Source: UMGS1696 sp964621165 (lineage in GTDB: Bacteria; Bacillota; Clostridia; Oscillospirales; CAG-272). From it: a stretch of DNA of 64,000 bases. Positions 8,759-17,476 of the stretch are shown one piece after another (position 1 is the stretch's first letter; each line of letters starts with the position of its first letter). The notes under the pieces are model-generated. The model saw nothing but the letters and a program-made list of their open reading frames with translations. It was not told where the DNA came from and did not search any database. The translations under genes were made by a program, and so were the position numbers. Where the stretch lies: assembly GCA_964621165.1 (NCBI GenBank), contig CAZULC010000006.1, positions 53,726-117,725 of the forward strand. The letters are read 5' to 3'.

Positions 8759-9316
8759 ATGTCACTTGTCATCGCAGTATCCGGCGCGTCCGGGTCGGGA
8801 AAGTCCACCCTGTCAGCCGAGCTGAAAAAATATCTCGAAGCAAAATCAAAAAAGGTCGAAATCGTGCCCGCGGACCGTTATTTCAGGAAAAATTTGCCCG
8901 CAATGGTCTCCCCCGCCGACGGTCAGACCTACCCCGACTGGAACTCCCCCGATTCCGTTGACATGGACGCCCTTGCCGACGAGGTTGAGCGGCTGAAAAA
9001 CGACGGCGATCTTGACTACACAATCGTCGAAGGGGTCACAATATTCCTGTCGGATCGCCTGCGTGAGTTGGCTGACGTGAAAATTTACACCGACGCCACA
9101 ATAGAAATGCGGATTTTCCGCCGGATTCGCCGCAATGTGGTGGAGAAGGACCAGACAATCGACTTCATAGGCGGCTACTACCTGAAATGCGCCCGCTACC
9201 GTGAAGCCGAGTACTCCCTGCCCTCTGCGAAATACGCCGACTTCCACGTAGACAACGAATGGGGATTCGACATTGAGGAAGTAGCAAAAAAGATTCAAAG
9301 CACACTTAAAAAATAG
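8759..9316 (+). CDS. Uridine kinase/phosphoribulokinase-type P-loop kinase
   Basis: This 185-residue protein starts with a P-loop (GASGSGKST, about 7-15) in a uridine kinase-like fold. It carries an Asp in a PADRYF segment where Udk-type kinases bind substrate, a Walker B-like YTIVEGVTIF segment, and an RIRRN lid. The exact substrate (a nucleoside or other small metabolite) cannot be read from sequence. ATG 8759 is chosen because GAGG ends about 8 nt upstream; the GTG at 8750 and ATG at 8753 lie on top of that site. It is the first gene after the valine T-box and about 150 bp ahead of valS, so it is probably induced by valine-tRNA starvation. That link to a nucleoside-type kinase is unusual. 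Confidence 0.75.
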   Translation: MSLVIAVSGASGSGKSTLSAELKKYLEAKSKKVEIVPADRYFRKNLPAMVSPADGQTYPDWNSPDSVDMDALADEVERLKNDGDLDYTIVEGVTIFLSDRLRELADVKIYTDATIEMRIFRRIRRNVVEKDQTIDFIGGYYLKCARYREAEYSLPSAKYADFHVDNEWGFDIEEVAKKIQSTLKK

Positions 9317-9330
9317 ATTTTTCTTATGGG

Positions 9331-9400
9331 GACACCCCCGAGGGTAAAATCGGCTATTCTACAGCTGAAATCGAAAGCAATCCCACGACTTTATAGATTT
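9331..9400 (+). repeat. Dispersed intergenic repeat, copy B
   Basis: It contains ACCCCCGAGGGTAAAATCGGC, a CAG block, and AGCAATCCCACGAC. The last block is identical to copy D at 24437-24450. It begins about 14 nt after the kinase stop codon and ends before the valS leader. Confidence 0.55.
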
Positions 9401-9469
9401 CCTTTCTTATTATATATAAGGGAAAATCAACTTCAAACATAATTAATCAATCATACGCGGAGATTCACA

Positions 9470-12091
9470 ATGAAAAAAGAAATGCCAAAGACCTACGCGC
9501 CGTCGGAGTTCGAAAACCGAATCTATAACGAATGGTGCGAAAATAAACTCTTTACTCCACAAATTGACAAAACTAAACCCCACTACTCCATCGCTATCCC
9601 CCCGCCGAACATTACGGGTCAGCTCCACATGGGTCACGCCCTCGACGAAACCTTGCAGGACATTCTCATCAGATACAAGCGCATGAGCGGCTTCTGCACC
9701 CTCTGGACCCCCGGCACGGACCACGCCTCCATCGCCACGGAATCGAAAATCGTTGAGAAAATGCGCGAGGAAGGTCTCACAAAGGAGTCAATCGGCAGAG
9801 AAAAGTTCCTCGAGAGAGCATGGGACTGGAAAAACAAATACAGCGGTACTATTGTAGAACAGCTGAAAAAGCTGGGCAGCTCCTGCGACTGGACAAGAGA
9901 ACGCTTTACAATGGACGAAGGCTGCTCCAAGGCCGTAAAAGAGGTGTTCAACCGGCTCTACGAAAAGGGACTCATCTACCGGGGTGAGCGCATCATCAAC
10001 TGGTGTCCCCACTGCAAGACATCCATCTCCAACGCTGAGGTTGAGTACGACGAGCAGGACAGCCACTTCTGGCACATCCGCTACCCACTTGTCGGCGGCG
10101 GCGGTTATGTTGAGGTTGCCACCACCCGTCCCGAAACACTCCTCGGCGACACGGCAGTAGCAGTTAACCCTAATGACGAGCGGTATAAAGACTTAATCGG
10201 CAAATACGTAGTTCTCCCGCTGGTTGGAAGACGGATCCCGATTGTAGGTGACGAACATGCACAGCTTGACAAAGGTACTGGCTGTGTAAAAATCACACCC
10301 GCCCACGACCCCAACGACTTCGAGGTAGGCAAGAGACAGCACCTCCCCATGGAAGTATGCCTGACTCCCGACGCGAAAATCACGGACAACTACCCGAAAT
10401 ACGCCGGAATGGACAGATACGAAGCCCGCAAGGTAATTGTAGAAGATCTCAAAGCCGGCGGCTATCTCTGCGAGATCGAGGACCTCAAGCACGAAGTCGG
10501 CACATGCTACCGTTGTGGTACAACAATCGAGCCAATGGTTTCCCTCCAGTGGTTCGTGAAGATGGAGCCCCTCGCCAAGCCCGCAATCGAAGCCGTACGT
10601 GACGGAAGAATCAAGTTCGTCCCCGAAAGATTCGACAAAAACTACTTCCACTGGATGGAGAACACCCAGGACTGGTGCATTTCCCGTCAGCTCTGGTGGG
10701 GCCACAGGATTCCTGCCTACTACTGCGACTACTGCGGCGAGATGGTAGTGTCCCGAGATGAAGTTACAACCTGCCCCAAATGCGGCGGTCACATGACCCA
10801 GGACCCGGACACCCTCGACACATGGTTCTCCTCTGCCCTCTGGCCCTTCTCAACCCTCGGCTGGCCTGACAAAACCGAGGACCTCGAGTACTTCTACCCC
10901 ACCAACACCCTCGTCACGGGCTACGACATCATCACCTTCTGGGTTTCCCGCATGATTTTCTCCGCCCTCGAGTACACTGGCACCGTCCCCTTCGACACCG
11001 TTCTGATTCACGGACTGGTTCGGGATTCGCAGGGACGTAAAATGTCAAAATCCCTCGGCAACGGCATAAATCCCCTTGACATCATCGAAAAATACGGCGC
11101 GGATGCACTCAGATTCTACCTTGTAAACGGAGTCAGCCCCGGAAACGACATGCGCTTCTCCGAGGAAAAGGTTGAAGCCGCCCGCAACTTCGCGAACAAG
11201 CTCTGGAACGCGGCGCGCTTTGTCCTCATGAACCTGACAATTGACGAAATCAAGACTCCCGACCCGTCTACCCTTGCCAAAGAGGACAAGTGGATCCTCA
11301 CAAAATTCGAAAACTGCGTAAAATCCGTCAACCAGAACCTCGATTCCTACGAGCTGGGCGTTGCGCTGACCTCGATTTACGACTTCGTCTGGGACTGCTA
11401 CTGTGACTGGTACATCGAGCTGACCAAAACCTCACTCATGGGTGAGCAGACCGAGCGCAGTCTCACCGCACAGAACACCCTCGCCTACACCCTCCGCGAG
11501 ACACTCAAGCTCCTCCACCCCTTCATGCCCTTCATCACGGAGGAAATCTATGGTTCACTCCCCGGCGAGAGCGGCTACATCATGACAAAGGACTTCCCAA
11601 AATTTGACGAAAGCCTTACCTTTGCCGAAGATGAAGCGTCCATGCAGAGGGTTATCGACGCCATTCGGTCAATCAGAATCCGCAGAGCCGAGATGAACGT
11701 TGCGCCCTCCCGCAAGGCAAAGCTCTACATTGAGACAAAATACCCCGACGCCTTTTCTGATTCCACAGCTTTCTTCACAAAGCTGGCATCCGCTTCAACC
11801 GTCGAGCTTGTGTCCGAATACGAGGACGAAACCGCGGTAAAAATCATCACCGACTCAGCGACCATCCACATCCCCATGGGTGACCTTGTTGACTTCGAAG
11901 CCGAAAAAGCCCGCCTGAACAAGGAACTCGCCCAGATGGAAAACGAAATCAAACGCGCGGAAGGCAAGCTCAGCAATCAGGGATTCATCAACCGCGCCCC
12001 GGCAAATGTAGTGGAAGCCGAAAAAGCCAAGCTGGAGAAATACAAGGAAAAGAAGGAGTCAATTCTCGCCGCCATCAGCAAATTAAAGTAA
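9470..12091 (+). CDS. valS: Valyl-tRNA synthetase
   Basis: ValRS charges tRNA-Val with valine and edits mischarged threonine. This is a class Ia synthetase of 873 residues, the normal size. The HIGH signature appears as PPPNITGQLHMGH (HMGH 53-56), and KMSKS at about 524-528 in GRKMSKSLGNGINP. Two zinc-type Cys pairs are visible (CYRCG and CDYCGE...CPKCGG). The C-terminal 70 residues form the coiled-coil tRNA-binding arm. The ATG at 9470 follows a GGAGATTCACA site. It lies downstream of a T-box whose specifier is a valine codon; the 150-bp gap holds a repeat copy and an AT-rich stretch (TATATA), so an extra promoter is possible. Confidence 0.97.
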   Translation: MKKEMPKTYAPSEFENRIYNEWCENKLFTPQIDKTKPHYSIAIPPPNITGQLHMGHALDETLQDILIRYKRMSGFCTLWTPGTDHASIATESKIVEKMREEGLTKESIGREKFLERAWDWKNKYSGTIVEQLKKLGSSCDWTRERFTMDEGCSKAVKEVFNRLYEKGLIYRGERIINWCPHCKTSISNAEVEYDEQDSHFWHIRYPLVGGGGYVEVATTRPETLLGDTAVAVNPNDERYKDLIGKYVVLPLVGRRIPIVGDEHAQLDKGTGCVKITPAHDPNDFEVGKRQHLPMEVCLTPDAKITDNYPKYAGMDRYEARKVIVEDLKAGGYLCEIEDLKHEVGTCYRCGTTIEPMVSLQWFVKMEPLAKPAIEAVRDGRIKFVPERFDKNYFHWMENTQDWCISRQLWWGHRIPAYYCDYCGEMVVSRDEVTTCPKCGGHMTQDPDTLDTWFSSALWPFSTLGWPDKTEDLEYFYPTNTLVTGYDIITFWVSRMIFSALEYTGTVPFDTVLIHGLVRDSQGRKMSKSLGNGINPLDIIEKYGADALRFYLVNGVSPGNDMRFSEEKVEAARNFANKLWNAARFVLMNLTIDEIKTPDPSTLAKEDKWILTKFENCVKSVNQNLDSYELGVALTSIYDFVWDCYCDWYIELTKTSLMGEQTERSLTAQNTLAYTLRETLKLLHPFMPFITEEIYGSLPGESGYIMTKDFPKFDESLTFAEDEASMQRVIDAIRSIRIRRAEMNVAPSRKAKLYIETKYPDAFSDSTAFFTKLASASTVELVSEYEDETAVKIITDSATIHIPMGDLVDFEAEKARLNKELAQMENEIKRAEGKLSNQGFINRAPANVVEAEKAKLEKYKEKKESILAAISKLK

Positions 12092-12128
12092 TATATGATA
12101 TGGAAGGAAACCTCGCAGGACGCTGTCT

Positions 12129-12187
12129 TCGTGGTAGCCCTACAGTTTTGGCTGAAAAATCGCCGATTCTGCCCGCGGGGCTTCCCC
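12129..12187 (-). repeat. Dispersed intergenic repeat, copy C (inverted)
   Basis: Read on the minus strand it begins GGGGAAGCCCCGCGGGC, followed by AATCGGCGATTTTTCAG and CCACGA, matching copies A and B in order and spacing. It holds a perfect GCGGGG-CTT-CCCCGC hairpin but no T-run. It lies 38 nt after the valS stop. Confidence 0.55.
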
Positions 12188-12302
12188 GCTAATAAGGAAG
12201 GAAACTTTCGCGGGAACTGCGTTTTATCATTCTGAAATCATCAATTTCAAGGAATAACAGTGACAGTTGCCCCCGCGGAAATTCCCCTAAAATTTAATAA
12301 TC

Positions 12303-13544
12303 ATGCAAGACTTTTCAAAAGTATTCATCACACAAAAGGGCGAACGTCACGCAAAAGGCGGTCATCCGTGGGTTTTCGGGGGGGAAGTCACGAAAATCAT
12401 CCCGGCATACGGCGAAAATGTTATCCCCGACGGCTCCCTCGTCAACGTTTTTTCGAAATCCGAGGACAGTCCCAAGTTCATCGGCACGGGATTCTACAAC
12501 TCTAAATCAAAAATCCGCGTCCGCCTCATCTCCGACAACGCCAACGATAAATTCGACGCTGACTTCTACTGCCGCAGAATCAGTTACGCCATCGACTACC
12601 GCAGGACCGTCATGGGTAAGGACTTCCACGCCTGCCGCTTGATTTTCGGTGAAGCCGACCGTTTTCCCGGGCTGACGGTAGACCTGTTCGAAAATATTCT
12701 CGTCTGCCAAACATTGTCCCTCGGAATTGAAAAAATCAAGAACATGCTGTTTTCAATTTTAGTGGAAGTGCTGGCGAATTCTGGCGTGACTATAAGCGCA
12801 ATTTATGAGCGCAATGACGTGAACCTCCGCTTAAAAGAGGGCATGGACGAATATAAATCCTACTTCAAGCCGGAGATTTACGGCCAGCCAGACTCATCGC
12901 ACGTCAAAATCAGCGAAAACGGCATAATCTACGACGTGGACTACGCTGACGGACAAAAGACCGGTTTCTTCCTCGACCAGAAGTACAATCGTCAGGCGGC
13001 GGCAAGGTTGGCGGAGGGCAGAACGGTCCTCGACTGTTTCACCCACACGGGAGCATTTGCCCTGAACTGCGCGAAATCCGCAAAATCAGTGACAGCTGTC
13101 GATATTTCCGAGACCGCCATCTCTCAGGCTAAGTACAACGCGACCCTGAACGGGCTTGAAAACCGCATAAATTTTGTAGTTCAGGACGTTTTTGCTCTTC
13201 TGACCACCCTCGCCGAGGACAAATCCCACCCCTACGACTATATAATCCTCGACCCGCCGGCGTTCACCAAGTCCTCGTCAACTGTCAAAGACGCGTATCG
13301 TGGCTACAAGGACATCAACTATCGGGCAATGCGCTCACTTCCCCGGGGCGGATATTTGGCGACCTGCTCATGCTCCCACTTCATGCCGAAGGAGCTGTTC
13401 AGAAAAATGCTTCTCGACGCCGCGAATGACGCGAAAGTGACGCTTCGCCAGATCGAAGAACGCACCCAGTCCCCTGATCACCCGATTCTCCCCACGGTTC
13501 CCGAGACGGATTATCTGAAATTCTACCTCTTCCAAGTGGTGTAG
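12303..13544 (+). CDS. rlmI: RlmI-type 23S rRNA (cytosine) methyltransferase
   Basis: This 413-residue class I SAM-dependent methyltransferase resembles RlmI, which makes m5C1962 in 23S rRNA. It has an N-terminal PUA-like domain (about 1-75, with HPWVFGGEV), a central EEHD-like region, and a Rossmann domain with VLDCFTHTGAFAL (SAM motif I), an acidic motif VTAVDIS, and the catalytic-type IILDPPAFTKS. The nucleophile would be the Cys in LATCSCSHFM. The ATG at 12303 has only a weak ribosome-binding site. The gene stands alone between valS and murJ. The family could also be annotated as class I rRNA methyltransferase; the exact target base is inferred from the family. Confidence 0.85.
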   Translation: MQDFSKVFITQKGERHAKGGHPWVFGGEVTKIIPAYGENVIPDGSLVNVFSKSEDSPKFIGTGFYNSKSKIRVRLISDNANDKFDADFYCRRISYAIDYRRTVMGKDFHACRLIFGEADRFPGLTVDLFENILVCQTLSLGIEKIKNMLFSILVEVLANSGVTISAIYERNDVNLRLKEGMDEYKSYFKPEIYGQPDSSHVKISENGIIYDVDYADGQKTGFFLDQKYNRQAAARLAEGRTVLDCFTHTGAFALNCAKSAKSVTAVDISETAISQAKYNATLNGLENRINFVVQDVFALLTTLAEDKSHPYDYIILDPPAFTKSSSTVKDAYRGYKDINYRAMRSLPRGGYLATCSCSHFMPKELFRKMLLDAANDAKVTLRQIEERTQSPDHPILPTVPETDYLKFYLFQVV

Positions 13545-13663
13545 TTTCCCTGTATTTCCATCTATTTGCCATAAGTCATTTTTTATATTAACGAGTTTAT
13601 CTTAATCAATTCACGACCTTTTGCTTTATATAAGTTCTATAATTTTATTTTAGGTAACAGATT

Positions 13664-15223
13664 TTGAAAAAACAACATTCCTTTGCGTTTTCCGCCGTCC
13701 TCATGGGCATAATAATCCTGATTTCCAAACTCATGGGGATGCTGCGCGATGTTTCTGTCGCCCGAATCTGGGGGAGCAGCGAGTACGCAATCGCCTATGA
13801 AACCGCCTCAAAACTTCCGCTGACGGTATTTGACTTTGTTTTGGGCAGCGCGGTGACGTCGGTTTTCATCCCGATTTACAATTCCATTTTAGTGAAAAAG
13901 GGTAAAAAATCAGCATTGGACTTCGTTTCGTCCTACATCAATCTGATCCTTTTGATAACTGCCGGAATCGCACTTCTCGGTGAAATTTTCGCGCCGCTTC
14001 TCGTAAAATTCATCGCACCCGACTTGGCCGAATCGACGTCCGCACTCGCCGTCAACCTCACCAGAATCATGTTTCCGATGGTGATTTTCGTCGGTTTAGC
14101 CTTCACTTTCGTCGGTTTTCTCCAGTCAGAAGGAGAATTCAACCTTCCAGCGGTGATTTCACTGGTGTCGAACCTCATCATGCTGTGCTACCTCTTGTTC
14201 CTTTCCGACAGGTACGGCGTGACAGGTTTGTCTGTTGCAATGCTCGTCGGATGGGCGTCCCAGGCTTTGGTTCAGCTCCCCTCCGCAGTCAAGCGAGGTA
14301 TAAAATATTCACCATTGTCGCCAATCAACACGCCGGAGATAAAACGCGCCGCCCGCAACACTCTTCCCATTCTCGCCGCCACATGGACCACCCCGCTGTG
14401 CAGCCTAATCAATACCCGCGTCGCCTCAGGAATCGAGGAAGGACGTGCAATCGCCGCGCTTGGATACGCTAATAAGCTTTACATTATAATCGTTGGTTTA
14501 TTTTCCTTTGTGGCAACCAATCTTCTGTTCCCGCACTTTGCAAAATCCGCGGCATCCGGCAACACTGACGAGTCCGACAGGCTGACCAGACTGTCAATCC
14601 GCACTCTCGCGTTCATAATTCTTCCGATTTCCGCCGGAGTTGCGATTCTGTCCCGCCCGTTCATCTCCTTGATTTATGAAAACGGCGTGTTCAACTCAAC
14701 CGACACCGACATGACCGCCGCCGCGCTTGCCGCATATTCATTCGGGATGGTTTTTTCTTCGATTTCAGAAATTCTTACCAAAGCATTTTTCGCCGTTGAA
14801 AAAACTAACATTCCAATGTATTCTTCACTCATATCGGTTGGTGTTAATATTTTAGCAGTGGTTCTTTTCAAAGACAAACTGACCGTCAGCGGAGTCGCAG
14901 GAATCACAGCAGTTGTTTCAGTCGTCAACATGCTCGTTAATCTGATTTTCGCAGTAAAGCTTAACCTGATTAACCCGCGGAAATCCGGTTTGATTGATCT
15001 TTTTAAGTCCCTTGCGTCAACCGCAATCATGGGATGTGCAATAATCGCTTTTGTGCATTTTATCCAGTTTGATAGCAAGTTATTCTCTCTTATTTTACCA
15101 ATTTTTATAGGAATCGTAGTCTACAGCGTTGCATCCATCCTACTGAAAAGTTCAGAAATGACCGCATTTCTTCAAGCCGCGAAGAACATGATTCATAAGT
15201 CGAAGGAGGGAAATGATGATTAA
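13664..15223 (+). CDS. murJ: MurJ-family lipid II flippase
   Basis: MurJ (MOP/MVF superfamily) moves lipid II across the cytoplasmic membrane for peptidoglycan synthesis. The 519-residue protein has about 14 hydrophobic segments, the family's number. The N-terminus (LISKLMGMLRDVSVARIWG) matches the MurJ signature region with its conserved Arg. I accept the TTG at 13664 because MurJ proteins start with a short basic stretch like MKKQHSF just before the first helix; the next ATG (13703) would cut into it. A TATAAT lies 21 nt upstream. The stop overlaps the start of the glycosyltransferase, so the two are co-translated. Wzx-type flippases share the fold and cannot be fully excluded, since a glycosyltransferase follows. 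Confidence 0.85.
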   Translation: MKKQHSFAFSAVLMGIIILISKLMGMLRDVSVARIWGSSEYAIAYETASKLPLTVFDFVLGSAVTSVFIPIYNSILVKKGKKSALDFVSSYINLILLITAGIALLGEIFAPLLVKFIAPDLAESTSALAVNLTRIMFPMVIFVGLAFTFVGFLQSEGEFNLPAVISLVSNLIMLCYLLFLSDRYGVTGLSVAMLVGWASQALVQLPSAVKRGIKYSPLSPINTPEIKRAARNTLPILAATWTTPLCSLINTRVASGIEEGRAIAALGYANKLYIIIVGLFSFVATNLLFPHFAKSAASGNTDESDRLTRLSIRTLAFIILPISAGVAILSRPFISLIYENGVFNSTDTDMTAAALAAYSFGMVFSSISEILTKAFFAVEKTNIPMYSSLISVGVNILAVVLFKDKLTVSGVAGITAVVSVVNMLVNLIFAVKLNLINPRKSGLIDLFKSLASTAIMGCAIIAFVHFIQFDSKLFSLILPIFIGIVVYSVASILLKSSEMTAFLQAAKNMIHKSKEGNDD

Positions 15224-16340
15224 GGTTCTCAACATTTTAACCGACACGAACATCGGCGGAGCAGGCCGGCTTCTTGTTAATTATCTGCACAACTTCGACC
15301 GAACTAAATTTGACATAAAAGTCGTGCTTCCCATTAATTCCCAGCTTAAGCCGTTTGTCGAAGCGGAACACTGGGAGGTTCTCGAAACCGAAAGCGGCGC
15401 TGACAAAAGTCTGGACTTAAAAGCCGTGAAGGAAATTTCCGCAATCATCAGGCAGTACAAGCCCGACATCGTCCACACGCATTCGTCGTTTTCAGGAAAA
15501 TTGGCTTCATATTTATGCAAAATTCCATGCAGATTCTACACACGTCACTGTGCTTTTCCCCAGGCCAAAAGGCTGACTACCTTCCCCGGCAAGCAGATCA
15601 ACGGCTTCATCAACAACACTTTGGCCACCGACATCGTTGCTGTAGCCCAAGCCGCCGCCGACAACCTGACCGAAACTGGCGTTGACCCTAATAAGATAAC
15701 GGTTATAATCAACGGCGTCGAACCAATACGCAAGACCACGCCCCATGAGCAATCTGCACTAAAATCATCTCTTGATATTAGTGATAACGACTATATCTGC
15801 GGCATTTCCGCTCGTCTTGAGTCCTACAAAGGTCACAAATATCTTCTTGAAACCGCAAAAATCGTGTGCGAAAAGTGCAATAATATCAAATTCCTTATAA
15901 TCGGCGGGGGATCCGAAGAGCAAAATCTTAAAACCCAAGCGCAGCAGTTGTCCATAGAAAACAACGTTATTTTCACCGGATTCGTCACCGACGTCGCCCC
16001 GTTCTACAACATAATGAATCTCAATCTTAACTGCTCCATCGGCACGGAAACGTCATGCCTCGCGCTGTCCGAAGGGATGAGCCTCGGGATTCCGGCAATC
16101 GCAACGACCTACGGCGGCAACCCGTACATGATCACCAATGGTGTCAACGGATTTTTGGTTCCGGAGCGTGACCCGCAAGCCATGGCTGACAGAATTTGCC
16201 AAATTTACGAGTCGCGTGAGCTTCAGAATCAGCTATCCGACGGTGCTTTTCAAATGTACAAGCTGAAATTCACAGCCTCGAGCATGACCCGCCAGCTTGA
16301 GGAGCTGTACGAAAAGTCCTACTTAACGCACAAACGTTAA
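15213..16340 (+). CDS. Glycosyltransferase family 4 protein (GT-B fold)
   Basis: This 375-residue GT-B enzyme has an N-terminal acceptor domain starting IKVLNILTDTNIGGAGR (the usual GGA/R loop) and the segment DIVHTHSSFSGKLAS. The C-terminal donor domain has GGGSEEQNL, and ALSEGMSLGIPAIAT, the E-x7-E-type nucleotide-sugar motif of GT4. There is no signal peptide; it acts on the inner face of the membrane. Its start (ATG 15213 or 15216) follows AAGGAGGGA and overlaps the murJ end by 8-11 nt. Donor and acceptor are unknown. The pairing with a MOP-family flippase suggests a surface glycan or lipid-linked sugar, but this is inference. Confidence 0.85.
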   Translation: MMIKVLNILTDTNIGGAGRLLVNYLHNFDRTKFDIKVVLPINSQLKPFVEAEHWEVLETESGADKSLDLKAVKEISAIIRQYKPDIVHTHSSFSGKLASYLCKIPCRFYTRHCAFPQAKRLTTFPGKQINGFINNTLATDIVAVAQAAADNLTETGVDPNKITVIINGVEPIRKTTPHEQSALKSSLDISDNDYICGISARLESYKGHKYLLETAKIVCEKCNNIKFLIIGGGSEEQNLKTQAQQLSIENNVIFTGFVTDVAPFYNIMNLNLNCSIGTETSCLALSEGMSLGIPAIATTYGGNPYMITNGVNGFLVPERDPQAMADRICQIYESRELQNQLSDGAFQMYKLKFTASSMTRQLEELYEKSYLTHKR

Positions 16341-16369
16341 TTTTCTTCACCTCTTAAACCCAAAGAATA

Positions 16370-16405
16370 AACGGACCTATATTTTTTATAAGTCCGTTAT
16401 TTTTT
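16370..16405 (+). terminator. Terminator after the glycosyltransferase gene
   Basis: AACGGAC (16370-16376) pairs with GTCCGTT (16392-16398), followed by ATTTTTTA. The reverse strand also has T-rich sequence, but the hydrolase gene on that strand ends 70 nt away, so it could serve both. Confidence 0.8.
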
Positions 16406-16467
16406 ATATTCGTCTGTTGAAAATTCAGTCCAACGCAATCTTTTCAACAAAGTTTTCCACAGCCTGT

Positions 16468-17475
16468 TCAAAACATTTGTCGATTTTCAAAACGTACAAT
16501 TCCCGCAATGTAGAGCAGCCTGTCGACAGCTTTGTCGTAATCATCCCTGTCAACGAGATACGATTGCGCATGATGACTAGCGCTTGATGTTAACAATTCC
16601 ACATTCACTTCTTTTCCGCGTTCTCTACGTTTGAGACCTGCACAATAGTTCGCATCGCTCATATAATATGGAACAAAATCGTCGTTGACTCCATGAACCA
16701 GCAGAATCGGTATGTCAGATTTCGCAATCGCCGGACGCGTGTCACCTTCTTCAATGTCGTATTTAGCTAATACTTTTATCAAGAAACGAGCCGCATAATA
16801 CACGGGAAACGGCGGGAGCTTGAACCACTTTTTTAGTATTCTTTTACAAATAGTACCAGCATTATAGTATCCGCAATCAGCAATAATAGCCGATACTCTT
16901 TTAGGATACCCGAGCGTACAGCCCATCAACACAGTCGAAGCGCCCATTGAAACTCCATCCAAAATTATTGGCAAATCCCATCTTTCCTCAGCGAACGCCG
17001 CCCAGCGAACAATGTCGTCCCGTTCTGTCACGCCGAATCCAATGTGCCGACCCTCGGAGTACCCGTGAGCGCGCTGATCAATCAACAACAACGAGAAGCC
17101 ACGTTTGTAAATCTCATGCGCACCAACCGAAAAATCGTAAACAGCATGTGAACGGTAGCCATGAGCCAATATGCAGACTCCTACCGGATTCGGGTGTTCG
17201 ATAATATGTCCTACAAGGGTCAAGTTGTCAAAGCTTTTGATTTTCACCATTTCTGTCAGATTTTCCTTGATCCACTTGGCCCCATCCGACATCAATTTAT
17301 AGTTTTCTTCGGATAAACTTTTACTCTTCGGCAAATCTTCTTCCCACAGATTTTGCTGCCGTTTTCCACTGTAGTCCCGCAGAATCGCAAACCGGTACAT
17401 ATAATAAGCCACAGCTAATGTTAATATTGTACACCCCGCTATAATAAAGAAAATCACAATAATAATTTTTGACAC
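16468..17475 (-). CDS. Membrane-anchored alpha/beta hydrolase
   Basis: This 335-residue serine hydrolase has one N-terminal membrane helix (IIIVIFFIIAGCTILTLAVA). The nucleophile elbow GVSMGAS, an oxyanion-type HGYRSH, the acid in NDDFVP, and the His in SASHHAQSY form a full catalytic triad. Substrate is unknown; related proteins are annotated as peptidases or lysophospholipases (Hydrolase_4). I chose the GTG at 17475: TTGGAGGTGAGTAAA lies just upstream and it starts 1 nt after the ligA stop. An ATG at 17508 lacks a ribosome-binding site and would overlap ligA by 32 nt. It is co-transcribed with ligA, with no evident functional link. Confidence 0.82.
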   Translation of the reverse strand: MSKIIIVIFFIIAGCTILTLAVAYYMYRFAILRDYSGKRQQNLWEEDLPKSKSLSEENYKLMSDGAKWIKENLTEMVKIKSFDNLTLVGHIIEHPNPVGVCILAHGYRSHAVYDFSVGAHEIYKRGFSLLLIDQRAHGYSEGRHIGFGVTERDDIVRWAAFAEERWDLPIILDGVSMGASTVLMGCTLGYPKRVSAIIADCGYYNAGTICKRILKKWFKLPPFPVYYAARFLIKVLAKYDIEEGDTRPAIAKSDIPILLVHGVNDDFVPYYMSDANYCAGLKRRERGKEVNVELLTSSASHHAQSYLVDRDDYDKAVDRLLYIAGIVRFENRQMF

Positions 17476-17476
17476 T

